Assembly: GCA_014529385.2 (NCBI GenBank)
Contig: CM043948.1
Coordinates: 19,588,951-19,652,950, forward strand
Reading direction: 5' to 3'
Length of the DNA: 64,000 nucleotides
DNA from: Adiantum capillus-veneris
Lineage: Eukaryota > Streptophyta > Polypodiopsida > Polypodiales > Pteridaceae
Position 1 is the stretch's first letter. Each line of letters starts with the position of its first letter. Positions 45,019 to 56,565 of this stretch are shown here, in pieces. The position numbers and the translations under genes are program-made. The notes under the pieces were generated by a model, which made no database searches, was not told the origin of the DNA, and saw only the letters and a program-made list of their open reading frames with translations.

Positions 45019-45720
45019 GTGTTTACCATGGCTAGCGAGGATATTCCAACTACACACACTTTTAATTTTAAGCACGTACATCAAAATCCGAACACCCCGG
45101 ATGCTACCAATATTGATATGCTTGACGATGATGATCTAGGAGATCATGGCCTTGTAGATATGGCTGCTTTCAAGAATTTGGAAAATTGCCAAAGCATACT
45201 TGAACGTAATCTCTCTGCACTAAATACAAATGTTAACAATCGTACTCAGCTATTTGTGAAATTTATGAATTCACAAACGGCTCAAGGAACCTAGGTGGCA
45301 CGGTTCAAGGAAACCAAGCTCGGATGAGTCAAGGAGTCAAAGAGACAAGTGCTTCAGAAGATGTAGAAGGTAGCAATGCATTGCTTAAGAATATCACCAT
45401 TCCTTAGTTTCATGGTGAAGAGTGTAATCGCAACAAGGATGCGGTCAATACGTTCTTACACAAATGGAGTGATATACATCGGTTGAGACACACCCCGGAT
45501 ATAAAGACAGCTATGGAAACAAGTTTATATCTTAAAGGCAAGGCCAAGAAGTGGTGGATGACATTTCCAATAGATGCTCGTCCTCCGTCTTGGGCTGCGT
45601 TTCAAGCTTCTTTCTCCAAAGAGTTTTTGGACTCCAATGAAGAGGATAAGAATTGGTTAGCATGGGATGCATGCCGCATGTCTGGCCTCTCTCTCACACA
45701 GTACCTTCCAATGTACTTTC
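45019..45720 (+). pseudogene. G1 gag remnant
   Basis: It begins MASEDIPTTHTFNF with an acidic N-part to about 45294, a stop and shift, then a capsid-like stretch with KDAVNTFLHKWSDIHRL, LKGKAKKWWMTFPID, SWAAFQASFSKEFL. The W-W and F-x-x-F pattern is the plant gypsy capsid signature. The reading ends in SLTQYLPMYF at about 45720, where an integrase piece follows directly. Zinc knuckle, protease and RT are absent, so an internal deletion is likely. Confidence 0.7.
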
Positions 45721-45779
45721 TCTAATTTTTGCTACTCTCAAAGTTAATAGGCCATTTCCATTACATTTCCTCAATGACA

Positions 45780-46440
45780 TGATAGATTATCTACTTCATG
45801 AATTTATGGTTCTTCACTCTAAATTAGCTCCATACCACCCTCAAGCGAACAAACAAGAGCACCAGCAAAGTATTGTGCACAATGCTCATCAAAATTTTCA
45901 ATGAATCTAGAATAGTTTGAGAAACCAAGTTACATTCATCTTTATGGGCGTATTGGGTAGTATTTAAAATTCCACAAAAAACAATACCTTTCAACTTAGT
46001 GTTTGAGATAAATGCAATACTGCTAGTTGAATTCTTGATTCCTACACTATGCATAACACGAGACTTGGGATGGACTGGCATGAGTTTTCTGATAGAGTGG
46101 ATGAACCATTGCAACTAGACGAGACAAGACTCAAATGGGTTGCATCTATGTGTATGAAAAAATGGCAAATGAAACAATTCCATGACCAAAATGTGAAAAA
46201 CAAGGAATTCCAAAAAGGTGACTACGTTTTAGTCTACTCCGTTAAGCAACATTCCAAAAAACTTAAAAAGAGGGGTAACAGTCCATTTGTGATCAACGAC
46301 ATATCACCAAGTGATGCAGTCCAACTTGCAACATTAGAGGGAGAGGTGATGTCTAATAGGGTTAATGGGTGCATATTGTAAAAATATCAACAACCTCTCA
46401 CCGCTAAAATTCTCAAGAAGATACATTTAGCTAAGGAACA
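45780..46440 (+). pseudogene. G1 integrase C-terminal remnant
   Basis: SKLAPYHPQANKQEHQQSI (end of the integrase core, catalytic E region altered) is followed by frames with many stops and then by LQLDETRLKWVASMCMKKWQ, FQKGDYVLVYSVKQHSKKL, and NSPFVINDISPSDAVQLATL with VNGCIL. This is the GPF/Y-like tail of gypsy integrases. The same tail recurs at 50260-50480 (GPFIIESVSPSGAAKLATL), which shows that two rounds of the same family lie one after the other. Confidence 0.7.
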
Positions 46441-46559
46441 ACAATAGAGAGGACAATAATTTAAAGATTATGCATAGGAAGAAGCGTGGTTATGGAGATT
46501 GAAGAGAAAGGAACATCATCAACCACCACCTCCTATTGTAGAAGTTCAAGTCGAACACA

Positions 46560-47480
46560 CTTGGCTTGGAGGTATGGATGTTTGAATCAATGTCCAACTG
46601 GTTGATGATACAAAAGAAAGAGCACTTGTGGTGGATACTATCGCACCTGTAAATTCTATGCAGTATTCAACCTACTTGAAACTTTCATGGTCCATGATTG
46701 AAGCAACTAATATTGAACTCAAAGAAATCAATTGTGAAACCATGGCTAGTCCAGGACAATTATTATCAATGCATAAATCTCAATGCACACTTACAAGGTT
46801 GTTTCAGCTTGGAAAGATGAAGCACTAAATTATTATCTCAAGGATGAGCCCTATGTTATGCCATTCATGCAAGCAAATCACGTTTGGATGAACATCAACA
46901 TCTAGAAGAGTACATGAGAGGTAAAGATATGCTTGCATCTCAAAGGAAATTACATGCAAGTAAACGCAAATGAAGGGTGTAGAAAGTTTGGATCCCAAAA
47001 TCATTCTTAGAATCAAATCCAAATTAGGTATGGATTCCCAAAATAATGCTTGCTGAACATTCTTTTTCCTCAATGCAAAACAAATTCCACATTGATAAAA
47101 CCAGCAAAACTCCATAGCACCATCGGAAGCACTTCAATCAGCCACTCAATACTTCCAATGGCTTGCGAAATTACAAATGGCTTCCCAAAGATCCTCAAAA
47201 AGCCAAAAGAACCAAAATTTTTCACATGGAAATGGAGGCCAAAACCACACAATAGACAAGCCATGTCGTAGTCTACAAATTCAAAACTCAAATGGATCCC
47301 TAAAGCTAGATCTCCTTCATTATTGGAGAGCAAGCCAACACAAAAATCGACCAACAAGCCAACCATTCTGGAAATGGCAGCTCATCCTCAGCTACTATTG
47401 CTCGAACAACATAAAATGGATGAAAACTCAACAAGAGAAGCCATTGAACCCTTGGTTCAGAACCCACATCTTTCATAGGG
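46560..47480 (+). pseudogene. G1 retropepsin-like remnant and W-x-P-K tail
   Basis: A decayed segment (VNVQLVDDTKERALVVDTI, YSTYLKL) corresponds to the better preserved retropepsin-like block at 50640-50990. It is followed by a basic region with repeated W-x-P-K units (VWIPK twice near 46990-47035, WKWRPK near 47230, KWIPK near 47290). The tail is homologous in kind to 52559-52960. Function is unknown. A protease-like block downstream of integrase is not the usual order. Confidence 0.5.
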
Positions 47481-47563
47481 TCACCTTACACAACCTTGCA
47501 TAGACATGTCATTTTTTCCCAAGCACATAGCACATACCTTCGTTCGAGGCGACTCAGAATGGT

Positions 47564-47571
47564 AAGGGGGG
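47564..47571 (+). other. G1 polypurine tract
   Basis: AAGGGGGG, preceded by CATAGACATGTC-type sequence about 60 bases upstream. The same arrangement occurs at 53020-53099. Confidence 0.55.
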
Positions 47572-47572
47572 C

Positions 47573-48506
47573 GTTACAGTGGCTACAACATCTGTGATGC
47601 AAAAATTTCAAGATAATACATCAAGATGTTGGGTGAGTATCTGTACAGTGTGTAAAGTGTGTTTGATGCCTAATTCTTTTTGCTTTTTTTCTTTTTTGCT
47701 TTTACCAAATTTTCACTCCTCTTATTTGGCAAAGTATTGAACCATAGTGATAGATTTCTATGGGCTAGATATCTAGAGTGGGAGTATGTACATACGAGTG
47801 TAGGGAATAATTTTGGCAAATTTTTTGGCCAAATAATAATAATTTTTTGTAATTTTCTTTTCTTTTTAACCTAATAATGATAAAAAAATTAATAAGAAAA
47901 ACCAGATATTTGGAATCAAGTTCTAAAGGAAAATGTGAAACCTACAAAGCAAGAGCATTGAGCATGTCAAATATGGTGTGATTTGACACAAATCAAATTT
48001 TGGGCTAACTTCAAACACACTAGAATTGCAAAATTAGGAGCAAATGATGACTAGAACTTTAAACCGTGAGCCATATGAGCCACAAGTGGTATGTCATGAG
48101 AAAAGTGAGCAAATAAGGTAAGTATTCACATTGCATGCAGGGTAGGCATGGCTTATATAGTTAAAATGGGTACGAGACACCTCATTTGCACTCGAACAAT
48201 TTAGAGAGAGAGAGCTACATAGCTTGTGTGACCTAGAGCATAGTGCCATAGTTGTGCCTACTATAGCCACGCCGAACACCCACACTTCGTCAGATTGGTC
48301 AAGTATGATCCTCTTTTGCTCCACAACATGTGTGAATTGCCAAAAACGCCCAACACATGAGCAAAAATAAGAATCAGTCATATCAAAATAGGGATTTGTA
48401 CAAATTGATAAAGAGCAAACCAAGTTCAAATTCCAAGGTAAGTACATAGGAATGCTCCCCTCACCATGTAGAATCCAACCATGTAATTGTAGTCCACAAA
48501 AGGGGT
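47573..48506. other. AT-rich region after the G1 polypurine tract
   Basis: Possible 3' LTR or UTR sequence: T-rich (about 47670-47880), then GAGCATGTCAAAT at about 47960, which recurs at about 53520 in the next round. No coding region is credible. Confidence 0.5.
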
Positions 48507-49734
48507 GGATCATGATCGCAATCCATGACCCCCCACCTCAATTTGCAAGCAAAAGTAGTGCCAAACAATGCTTGTGAAAGTGCCTTTTCACAGTTGTAAT
48601 TACAGTTGGAAAATGTTGCACAACATGGATCGAGATCCATGTCCCCCAACATGGCCTAGCAAGGAAATGTTAGTACATTCAATTCAATACTGCCTTGGGG
48701 CATGTGCCCTACAAATTTGACATGAAATGGGCATTGAAATCATCAAAGATCAATGGAAGTTAGGCTCTCACTTTCCAAATGGTTATTTTCACCTATGGTT
48801 GGATAAATTTGACCAAATTCAATAAAAAGTACAGCAATAGCTTAGGGAAGATTCTTGGAAGCTACTCTAAATGTCTTGTGCAAACTAATGCCAGAACATG
48901 GATTCATGACCCCATGAAGCAGACTGATCAAGAAATGAGTGCAGATTGTTTGCAGTGATCTTAAGTTGGGAAAAGTGTCAAATATTTAATGTTTTCTTAT
49001 CTCAAGAGATTCAAATGTCAAGATTAGCAAAATCAAAGTGTTAAGTGAATAATTTGGGATCTTGAGCAAGTTGTAGCACCAAAGAAGCTTGGAAACTTGT
49101 TGTGAGTCAAGCAATGCCAAAAAGTACCTAAGAATTGACTCAAACTTTCTAGAGGGTCTGGAGTGTCCAAACATACTCCAAATGGAATAGAACGCAACAG
49201 ACATCTAGGATTGGGGTTCTTCTTCAACTCCACATCATCAATAGAATCAAATGCTAAATAGATTGACCACAATCAAAGATCAAAATTACACCACAAAACC
49301 AAATATGTCAAAGTTGGACCAAACTAATCCATAACTTGGGAAACTAGGGAAACTAGAGATAAACATGTCCAAAGCTGAAAATAACTTCACTGGTGTGTTA
49401 GGATAGACTATAGGAACAAGCTCCCAAAGTTTCACCCCAAAAGACTTTCCAACATGGATCACAATCTATGACCCCCTGTGAGTTGTCCAAGTAAAAAACA
49501 TATCACCCGGTCCCAAATATCAAGGACAATCTAACCCTAGAGTTTCAAGTCATTTGGATTGCAAAATCTTTGTCAAAATGCCAAAATTATCTTAGTCAAA
49601 GAAAAATTCCAAAATTTGGCATGAAATCCCAAACAGTGATCCAAATTCAAAAGAAGTGAACCACAACATTCGCACTCATCAGATGGTACCAACAAAAGTT
49701 CAAAAAGCTGCCCAACATGGATCGTGATCCATGA
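48507..49734. repeat. Second palindrome-marked array, about 270-bp spacing
   Basis: Quasi-palindromes of the form CATGGATCGTGATCCATG occur at 48507-48528 (variant), 48623-48642 (ACATGGATC/GATCCATGT arms), 48896-48913 (shortened), 49452-49471 (variant) and 49716-49733 (8-bp arms, two-base centre). Centres are 115, 271, 558 and 263 bp apart; 558 is close to two periods. Most are followed by GACCCC or GTCCCCC. Intervening sequence is strongly diverged. Confidence 0.88.
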
Positions 49735-49989
49735 CACCTTGAGTTAGAAATGACTTGCACACTTCTAACCTAGTGCCTATATACAGTGGAGAAGTTTGGA
49801 CAAATTTGGACTTGTTTTGATCAAGTTATACTCATTCTTCATTTTATGGTCAAAGTTTGCATTTTTTGACTTTTCTCGTCAACTTGTTGGTGAATTTTTG
49901 GATCTAATCTCTGGAATCTCTAGCCACAAAATGCCTTGCAAATGACCAAATAAGCAATGGGAAGCATCACCCTACCAGGTGAGAGAAAT
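49735..49989. other. Spacer before the second G round
   Basis: AT-rich, non-coding; I see nothing identifiable. Confidence 0.5.
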
Positions 49990-50480
49990 TTCATCGAGCA
50001 AGAAAGCTCATGTATCAGAAGAGGAGCTTGCTTAAATATCTGCCAACATATTCACTGGCCGATTTGAAGCAATTGACGGCACTAAAGTAAAGACCACTAT
50101 TTCCCCAAGGAAGCTCCAAACTCTACATTAGCCAAAAGAAGTGATTGAAGGACCAAGGTGTCTTTAGATGGACATGTTTTTCCGACAACAGCCGTGGGCT
50201 ACAGACTTCCAAAGAGCACATGAATCAATGTCGTCACCCGTTCTCAATAGAAATGATTCCTAGATGGTATTGGTTTACTCACTGAAACAACACATCCCTA
50301 AATTCAAGAAAAATGGACATGGCCTTTCATAATTGAGAGTGTTTCACCAAGTGGGGCAGCTAAACTAGCCACCTTAGATGGGGAAATTATGGAGAATTGG
50401 ATTAGTGGATATCGTCTTCAAAAATACCATTTTCCATTGACTAATGATCTCTTGCAAAGAATGTATACATCAAAAGAATG
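49990..50480 (+). pseudogene. G2 ORF1 N-terminal piece fused to integrase tail
   Basis: VSEEELAKISANIFTGRFEA at about 50010 resembles the ORF1 start at 54300 and 54580 (EEESIHKAKETFAQDLL, IFQGKFRT). Soon after come SLKQHIPKFKKNGHGPF and IIESVSPSGAAKLATLDGEI, the integrase tail. Everything between N-terminal ORF1 and integrase tail is missing, so G2 has a large internal deletion. Stops are frequent. Confidence 0.6.
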
Positions 50481-50619
50481 AAAGCTTAAAGGAAAAATAG
50501 GTGATTGAGGAGGCTCAAGAGGAAGAATGTTTTTGAATTTTGAAGAGAAAAGTCGCAATGCGGTCGTCACTACTTTACTAAGTCTTTGAAAAAATATGAA
50601 GTAAAAAAAAATGATGAAT

Positions 50620-51060
50620 GGCTAGATGGATTAAACATGTAGATCACAATTACCTTGAAATATGGGTTCAAAGTTAAAGCACTAATCGACACAGATGCGT
50701 GACTCAATGAGATAAACTATTCAACTTACAAAAGAGCGACAATGAAATCATTGGAATACTATAGAGCTAAAGTCAAGGGCTGTCATAAGGAATTCACACC
50801 GACATTAGGGTTGATCAATCTCAGTCTCTTTGTACATGGATTTTTGTGCCCGCACATGTTTATCTACATTCTTGGATGAGCATATGAACGAAGATATTGT
50901 TTTATGAGTTCCATGGATGATAACGTATAAAGTTGTCTAGGATTGGGATGACAAGTTTCTTGAACTAGCAATCAAAGGTGGATAGTTAAGAGTACCATTT
51001 TCTCACAGTCGTAAAGGCCGCCCTCAAAACTCCAAAGCTACTAATAAACAACAGGATCGA
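50620..51060 (+). pseudogene. G2 retropepsin-like domain downstream of integrase
   Basis: ITLKYGFKVKALIDTDA at about 50650, with a stop after DTDA, then LNEINYSTYKRATMKS, FTPTLGLINLSLFVHGFLC and, in a shifted frame, VPWMITYKVV-DWDDKFLELAIKGG. The D-T-D/G-A triad, the G-L-x-x-L-x-V strands and the PWM segment match a retropepsin fold. It lies after the integrase tail in both G rounds. This is a gypsy protease by pattern, in an unusual place. Confidence 0.55.
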
Positions 51061-51110
51061 CTCAGCACCCATGTCCACTATCAACATTAGATCCAACCTC
51101 ATAATACCGG

Positions 51111-51225
51111 TGATGAAGGAAATTTGGAATGGTGGCCTCTACACCAAAACAAACTCCATTGCACCACAAGGGAAATGAGATAAGGGCACCACCTAGTCTT
51201 GGAAGCGTGGGCTAGGACCGCTACA

Positions 51226-51261
<36 letters not shown>

Positions 51262-52554
51262 ACTATGAATGAAGCATTAACCTTAGTGTGTGTACAAGGA
51301 ATGGATGACTTCAAACACTCCCAACGCAAATAGTCATGTAGATTACCAAACAACCACTCAAGGATTAGCCAAGATCACATCAAGCACTCTCACACACATA
51401 TAAAAGATTTCTCTTAATTAACATAAGTAAGAGGAGGAGAGATTACTAGCATGAAACAATTTGCACTCTAGAATGTGCAAGAATAGAGTGAATGAATGAG
51501 CTTATGGGCTCATGGTGAGTGATACAAAGACTCAATGGGGCTGAGGGAGGCTTGAAATTACAAAGGGGAAGGCCTCTTTATATAGGAAAGAGAGTGATTA
51601 GGAGTGAGGTTAAGATCCAAGTGTAATTTGTACAAATGAAGCTTGATTAGGGACATTCAACCAATGAAGAAGCTCCTTCCAAGTGATTTGTTGACCAATT
51701 AGCTCCATCATCACTTGTGTTGTCTTCACTCCTTCCTCCATAGCTTGAGTCCAAGAGCTTCCTTATTTTAAAATGTAAAGAATCTACATAAAATCAATAC
51801 ATATCTAGTAATAATAGAAAGGGGTTGAATGAGAACTTATGAATTACAACAAGATTAAGCATGACTTGAGAGGTGATTAAAAGAGGAATTTTGATGGGTT
51901 TTTGAGCTTGAGAGAGAGGAGGAAGGAGAGGAGGGTGAGAAGACTAATGGCTGATTTTTAGAGAAGGTCTCAATGTGGAAAAGGAAGGGTGTGTGTGTGT
52001 AAAGGTAGAGGGGGTGGTCTCCACCACAGTTGAAAAAACTGGCATCCGCCATTTTGGCCATATCTCCTAGGCCGTAGATGCAAAAATTATAAAAAAAATA
52101 TGGCCAAAATCTCCAGCTCATCAGCTACAACTTTGATGAAGACAAATTTTATTGTATCGGAGTGGAAGTATTTTTTAAAAATTCAGCAAAATCATGTGTC
52201 TGGTTCCTTCCTTTACCAAGTCTTCCACTTGGGTCCCATTTGTTTGAATCATCATATGGCTCCAAAGCCATGATGATATGAGCCACTCATGACCCTTGAA
52301 TCATGGGTGCATGGCTCCACAACCACATCATATCTTTTCTTTTCACATTTACATATTTTCCCTTCCCTTTACCACTAGGTTCTCCCTCTACCTTTCACCT
52401 CCAGTGAACTAGTCAAGAAAAAATTCCTATCAAATCATTTTTTTAAATTTTTTTTCCAAGAGGTTGTTCTCACTCTTTCTTTTATTATAAACCTCTAGAA
52501 GCAAGGAAAACCAAAAAAATATGATAAACAAAAATTTGTGATAGGCTCGGATCA
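51111..52554. repeat. Solo LTR of a C-like family
   Basis: It starts TGATGAAGG and ends GGATCA, flanked by CCGG at 51107-51110 and 52555-52558. GTGGCCTCTA, then GGCACCACCTAGT and a GA tract (about 51230-51259) line up with the same blocks of the element C LTR (21640-21800). It is a diverged relative in the same layout, so probably - strand in sense. Open frames inside are not genes. Confidence 0.8.
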
Positions 52555-52558
52555 CCGG

Positions 52559-52960
52559 CATGCAAGGAACCTGGAAATTTTGGGTACCAAAAGCTCATCT
52601 CACCAACAATTTTAAGCAGATTTGAGTTCCTAAGCAATTGTTGACACCAAAGTTATAATAGAATAAATGGATGTGGAAACCAAAGTAGCAGCTTGAAGCC
52701 AAGCCCCAAGCAAAGATGGTGTAAAAATGGGAACCTAAGGAAACACCCAGAAAAGTGATGTACAAATGGGTACTAAAGCTTCAATCATTACCATCAAAAT
52801 CGCCTACACTACCACCAAATGATTCCAGGATCAATGACTGTTGGACACCAAGAACTATAAAGGAACGAGTGTAATTGCTTCAAGATCTACTCTTCAAGAG
52901 AGAACCATCAAAATGTTTCATCATTGACAAGCTCACCGCTCAAGACCCACCTCTTGCACC
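52559..52960 (+). pseudogene. G2 basic tail with W-x-P-K repeats
   Basis: It continues the reading interrupted by the solo LTR: KFWVPKAHLTNNFKQI, then further PK-containing units (WMWKPK, WKWEPK, KWVLK). W-x-P-K units also end G1. These are short basic repeats, perhaps nucleic-acid binding like the basic tail of some gags, but no family is recognised. Confidence 0.45.
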
Positions 52961-53084
52961 ACATAGTGTTTAAATTGTATTGACATCAATAACATGGTAG
53001 AGCCAACCTCGGCTATGCATAGACATGACTTAACTACCCATGCACTGCACTAGGCGGCACTCTATCATCCCAGAGGACTAAGGC

Positions 53085-53099
53085 AAGGAGGGGGGGAGG
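53085..53099 (+). other. G2 polypurine tract
   Basis: AAGGAGGGGGGGAGG, in the same context as 47564-47571 (CATAGACATGA about 70 bases upstream). Confidence 0.6.
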
Positions 53100-53100
53100 T

Positions 53101-54215
53101 ATTCTGAATGCAGACCTACATAGATGAAATAGACTAGGAAAAGGGCAATGTTTTGAAGTCTTTGTATGTTAATGTGTGAGTTTTTGTAATTTAAAAGTAA
53201 AATACCCTTATGAGTAATGAGAACAGAGAGTATGTACTATGATAACCCCTCGGTGTGTTTAAATAGTATTAATATCACCAAAAACAAATTGCATTTTTTA
53301 CTCTTTTTGTGTGTTTTTTGGTCAAAAAAGTGATCAAAATGGAGAAATAGTTTGGTGTTTGTGTGTGTTTATGCAATATTTGGATTTTTTATTTTTTGAA
53401 TTACTCTAGCATTCTTCTTTTAATTTTTTAAGAAAAAAGGGTCAAAAATAGAAAATAAACAGTAGATAGGCTCATATGGAGAAATAGAAGATACCCTGAT
53501 GGTCAAAAAGCAAAGACAGACGAGCATGTCAAATCTTGTTCAATTTTGAAATGGTGACAAGAATCCTAAATTGGGCCAACAATGCCGATTTGGTGAATTT
53601 CTTTGTGGAAGAGGAACAATCTCAATCCAAATGATGAAATTTTTGAAAGAAAAGTGTACTATACAGTTTGATAGGACTAACCTAAGAGTTTGAAAGAAAA
53701 TGAGTTGGAAAGCCCAAGTAAATTCCTAATGAGTCATATGAACATTTGGCTTGGGGCCTGGGGGTTTATAGATAATAAGCTAATGGCCAAGAGTCGAAAC
53801 TACATTTTGACTTCACAGGGAGCTTCCCCATAGATATTATAGCTAATATACCTAGGTGGAATCAAAAGAAAAGTTCAGTTGATGCCCTGAACACAAGAAA
53901 TTGGCTTAGATTGCCGAAAAGCATCATTTTTTAGCTAAGGCCTCAAACCTACTCCAAATTGGACCAAATTTGATAGGCACGCTTCTCAAGGCATATGGGA
54001 CACCACCCCATTGAACAAGGTTGGAGGAAAAATAATCAATTTCAAGTGTGAGGATAAAAACCACCAAAGTTAGAGGACCCATGGCGACTGAACAATCTTA
54101 AGGAGATCAAAATCAATTCCATTTAGGGCTAAGAGTTACACGTGTCACTTAAAGGACAAGTGTATGGCATTGTAAGTTGGAAAAAATAAAAATTTGCAAC
54201 CAAGATAAATGTAGA
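53101..54215. other. AT-rich non-coding region after the G2 PPT
   Basis: It parallels 47573-48000 (T-rich run, then GAGCATGTCAAAT at about 53522). It is probably LTR or leader sequence; no palindromes of the 48.5-49.7 kb type are seen. Confidence 0.5.
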
Positions 54216-55350
54216 ACTAACCCTCCATCCCGAAGAAGAAAACTCAGAAGAAAAGATTTTTAGGTGTTCCAGAGTACCAGTCGGAGGAGGAGTCCATCCA
54301 CAAAGCCAATAAGACCTTTGCAAGAGGTCTCCTAGAAAAGAACCATGTCGCAATCTTCCAAGGGAGATTCCGAACAACAAACAATCAAGTAGTTGAGCTA
54401 CATATACTCCCTAAATTCCAGCTTAAAAAGTAACTTTTTGCTCTAAAATGCACCTAATGCCTATATATGGTGTAGTTGCACCAAGGGAAATGGAACCACC
54501 CTCTACCCCCAAGAAGAAAACTCAAAAACAAAGATTGTTAGCTCTTCCAGAGTACCATCCAGAGGAAGAGTCCATCCACAAAGCCAAGGAAACCTTTGCA
54601 CAAGATCTCCTAGAAAAGAACCATGTCCCAATCTTCCAAGGGAAATTCCGAACAATGGACAATCAAGTGATCGAGCTACATATACTCCCTAAATAAATTT
54701 ACAATGTGGCCCAGGCATAGGAGTTACAAGAAACTCACATGAATCTTGACTCAAAGAGTTCTACCAAATGGATCCATGTGGAGTAGACTTGAAAAGAGCC
54801 TATGGGTTGCTTAACTCTATCTAGGAAGATGGCACAACCCTGATTTTAGATACAACTGGCTAACCAACTGAAGTTAATATTTCCAAAGAGATAGTGACCG
54901 AGTCACTCAAGTTGCCCACAGAAGGAGAATCAATGCACTCTAAAGAGAAAAAAAGAAGAAGGGATCTTCACCAAGAACACCGCTACCGCAACCTTCTAGG
55001 ATATGATTCATAAGCTGGTAGAGGAACCTACAAGGTTTTTCCACCAACACTTTCACTTTTCTATGAAGTAGCCACCACAATATACATGTACAAACCATAT
55101 AGTGGCATTTGCATTTACAAACACCCTGAAGACCAGGTTACCAATGCCTATAGATCATGCCTCTTATGTGCTAAACACACGAAAGAGCACAAAGAAGACC
55201 AAAGGGATCAAGTACCTCGGTGCACCCAAAGTTCTTACAAGAATTGCATACCATGCGGTGGGGATGGTAGACAACCTGTCATCGGCTCTAGAGAAAAACC
55301 TGTAGTTAGAATCAAGTCTCAAAAACGAAGAAAGAGAGGAAGAGGATGAA
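54216..55350 (+). pseudogene. ORF1/gag-like region with a 276-bp tandem duplication
   Basis: Two tandem copies (about 54233-54416 and 54509-54694) encode EEESIHKAKETFAQDLLEKN, IFQGKFRTMDNQVIELHILP and close variants. Further on are GVDLKRAYGLLNS, EVNISKEIVTESLKLPTEGE and, about 55105, PMPIDHASYVLNTRKSTKK with GAPKVLTRIAYHAVGMVDNL. The series resembles the long ORF1 of large plant gypsy elements known as a putative plant transposon protein domain. Frames shift several times. Function is not known; the assignment is by pattern. Confidence 0.45.
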
Positions 55351-56376
55351 GAATAACATGAGCCACCTCCACTACTCAGACGAAGGACCGATGGAAGACC
55401 TAGAAGACAAGGAATCTTAAGAAAGCAAAGTGGATCCGGAGTTAGAGGAGGAAAATACAAAGAGGAAAAAGGACAAAGAAAAGGTAGAAGAGTGACCGTC
55501 AAAGTGAGCTCACGGACCCACATCAGTGATCATAGAAGAACCATCACAAAGAGTGGCCATGCTTGAATGGGAGAATGAAGCCTTTGAAAGGGAATGAGGA
55601 CTACAAGGGGACTTTAAGGAGTTTTGGAAACAAAACCCTTGAACAAAAATCAAAACCAAGAGCCCATTTTATGGTAAAGGTCCCCTTGTAGAGCTCAAGA
55701 AGATTTATCAAGAAGAGGGGAAATGGCACAGGCTCAAGCAGAAGTTGGAACCTCTGACTTGCCCACCACATAGCAAGAAGATCTACCACCCTCACTAGCT
55801 ATTGCAAAAGTACCCACTCCACCTCTCACACAAGAAAGAAATTTTGAAGAAAACCCCCCAAAGAAGGAAAAAGAAGAACTTAAATAAGACCTAGTGGGAA
55901 CAACTGCTGGCACAATTGACGTACAAAAGGATGAATATAGATACAAATGGATAAGCGACAGGATACAAAGATAGATGAATCAATTCAAGAGCTTGCATCT
56001 CAAGAAGGAAATAAAACAGACAAAAGAGTAGGGATGCACATTAAAGATACACCTGATACTAAAGAGCAAGAAGAGCAAGAGAAACCAAAAATGGTAAGCA
56101 CTTCTCAACCGACTACATCTCAACTTCCTAGCCTACAAGACATTGAGGAGTATGATCAATTTACCCATCACATAGTTGAAAAGAGGAAAGTTGTTGTATA
56201 TGCCAAGGAAAAAGAGTAAAGCAGATTGCAGCCACTAACAAACACCTCATTGCAAAAATAGAAGTAGCAGATCCCTTTGTAAAAGAATACATCTCCCTAC
56301 ATAATCAATCCCAGCCAGAGATGGCTAGTTTGAAAGAGGCAAAAATCAACAATTGGAAGAATAATATACCATGGTA
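55351..56376 (+). pseudogene. Charged E/K-rich region of a gag-like frame
   Basis: Highly acidic and basic low-complexity frames (EEE, KKEK, ELEEENTKRKKDKEKVEE in pieces), then an open stretch at 55947-56219 with DESIQELASQEGNKTDKRVG, IEEYDQFTHHIVEKRKVVVY and, after a stop, HLIAKIEVADPFVKEYISLH. It probably continues the ORF1 at left. It is broken off by the K2 copia LTR at 56377. No domain recognised. Confidence 0.4.
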
Positions 56377-56565
56377 GTGAAGGAGTACGAGCGGAAGTGC
56401 AACGTGAGAGAGAGTGCGAGAAGAAGAGCACGACGATGTGGTGAACTCGCTCTACTGTAATGTGTAGAGCATAGTGAGTTCTTATTAGGTTTTTACAAAA
56501 GAATATGTGTACATACCTGGCGGCCCGCCCACTTGGGCGACCACATTGGGATTTATACCCCAACA
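56377..56565 (-). repeat. K2 3' LTR
   Basis: Reads TGTTGGGG to CTCCTTCA on the - strand, 189 bp; it lacks a few bases of the AGGTAAGTGGGC stretch present in K1 LTRs. Confidence 0.95.

Noticed and set aside
55086-55349. 87-codon frame with several cysteines as a zinc-finger protein
   Set aside because: The neighbouring frame matches the ORF1-like series better; the cysteines are an out-of-frame effect.
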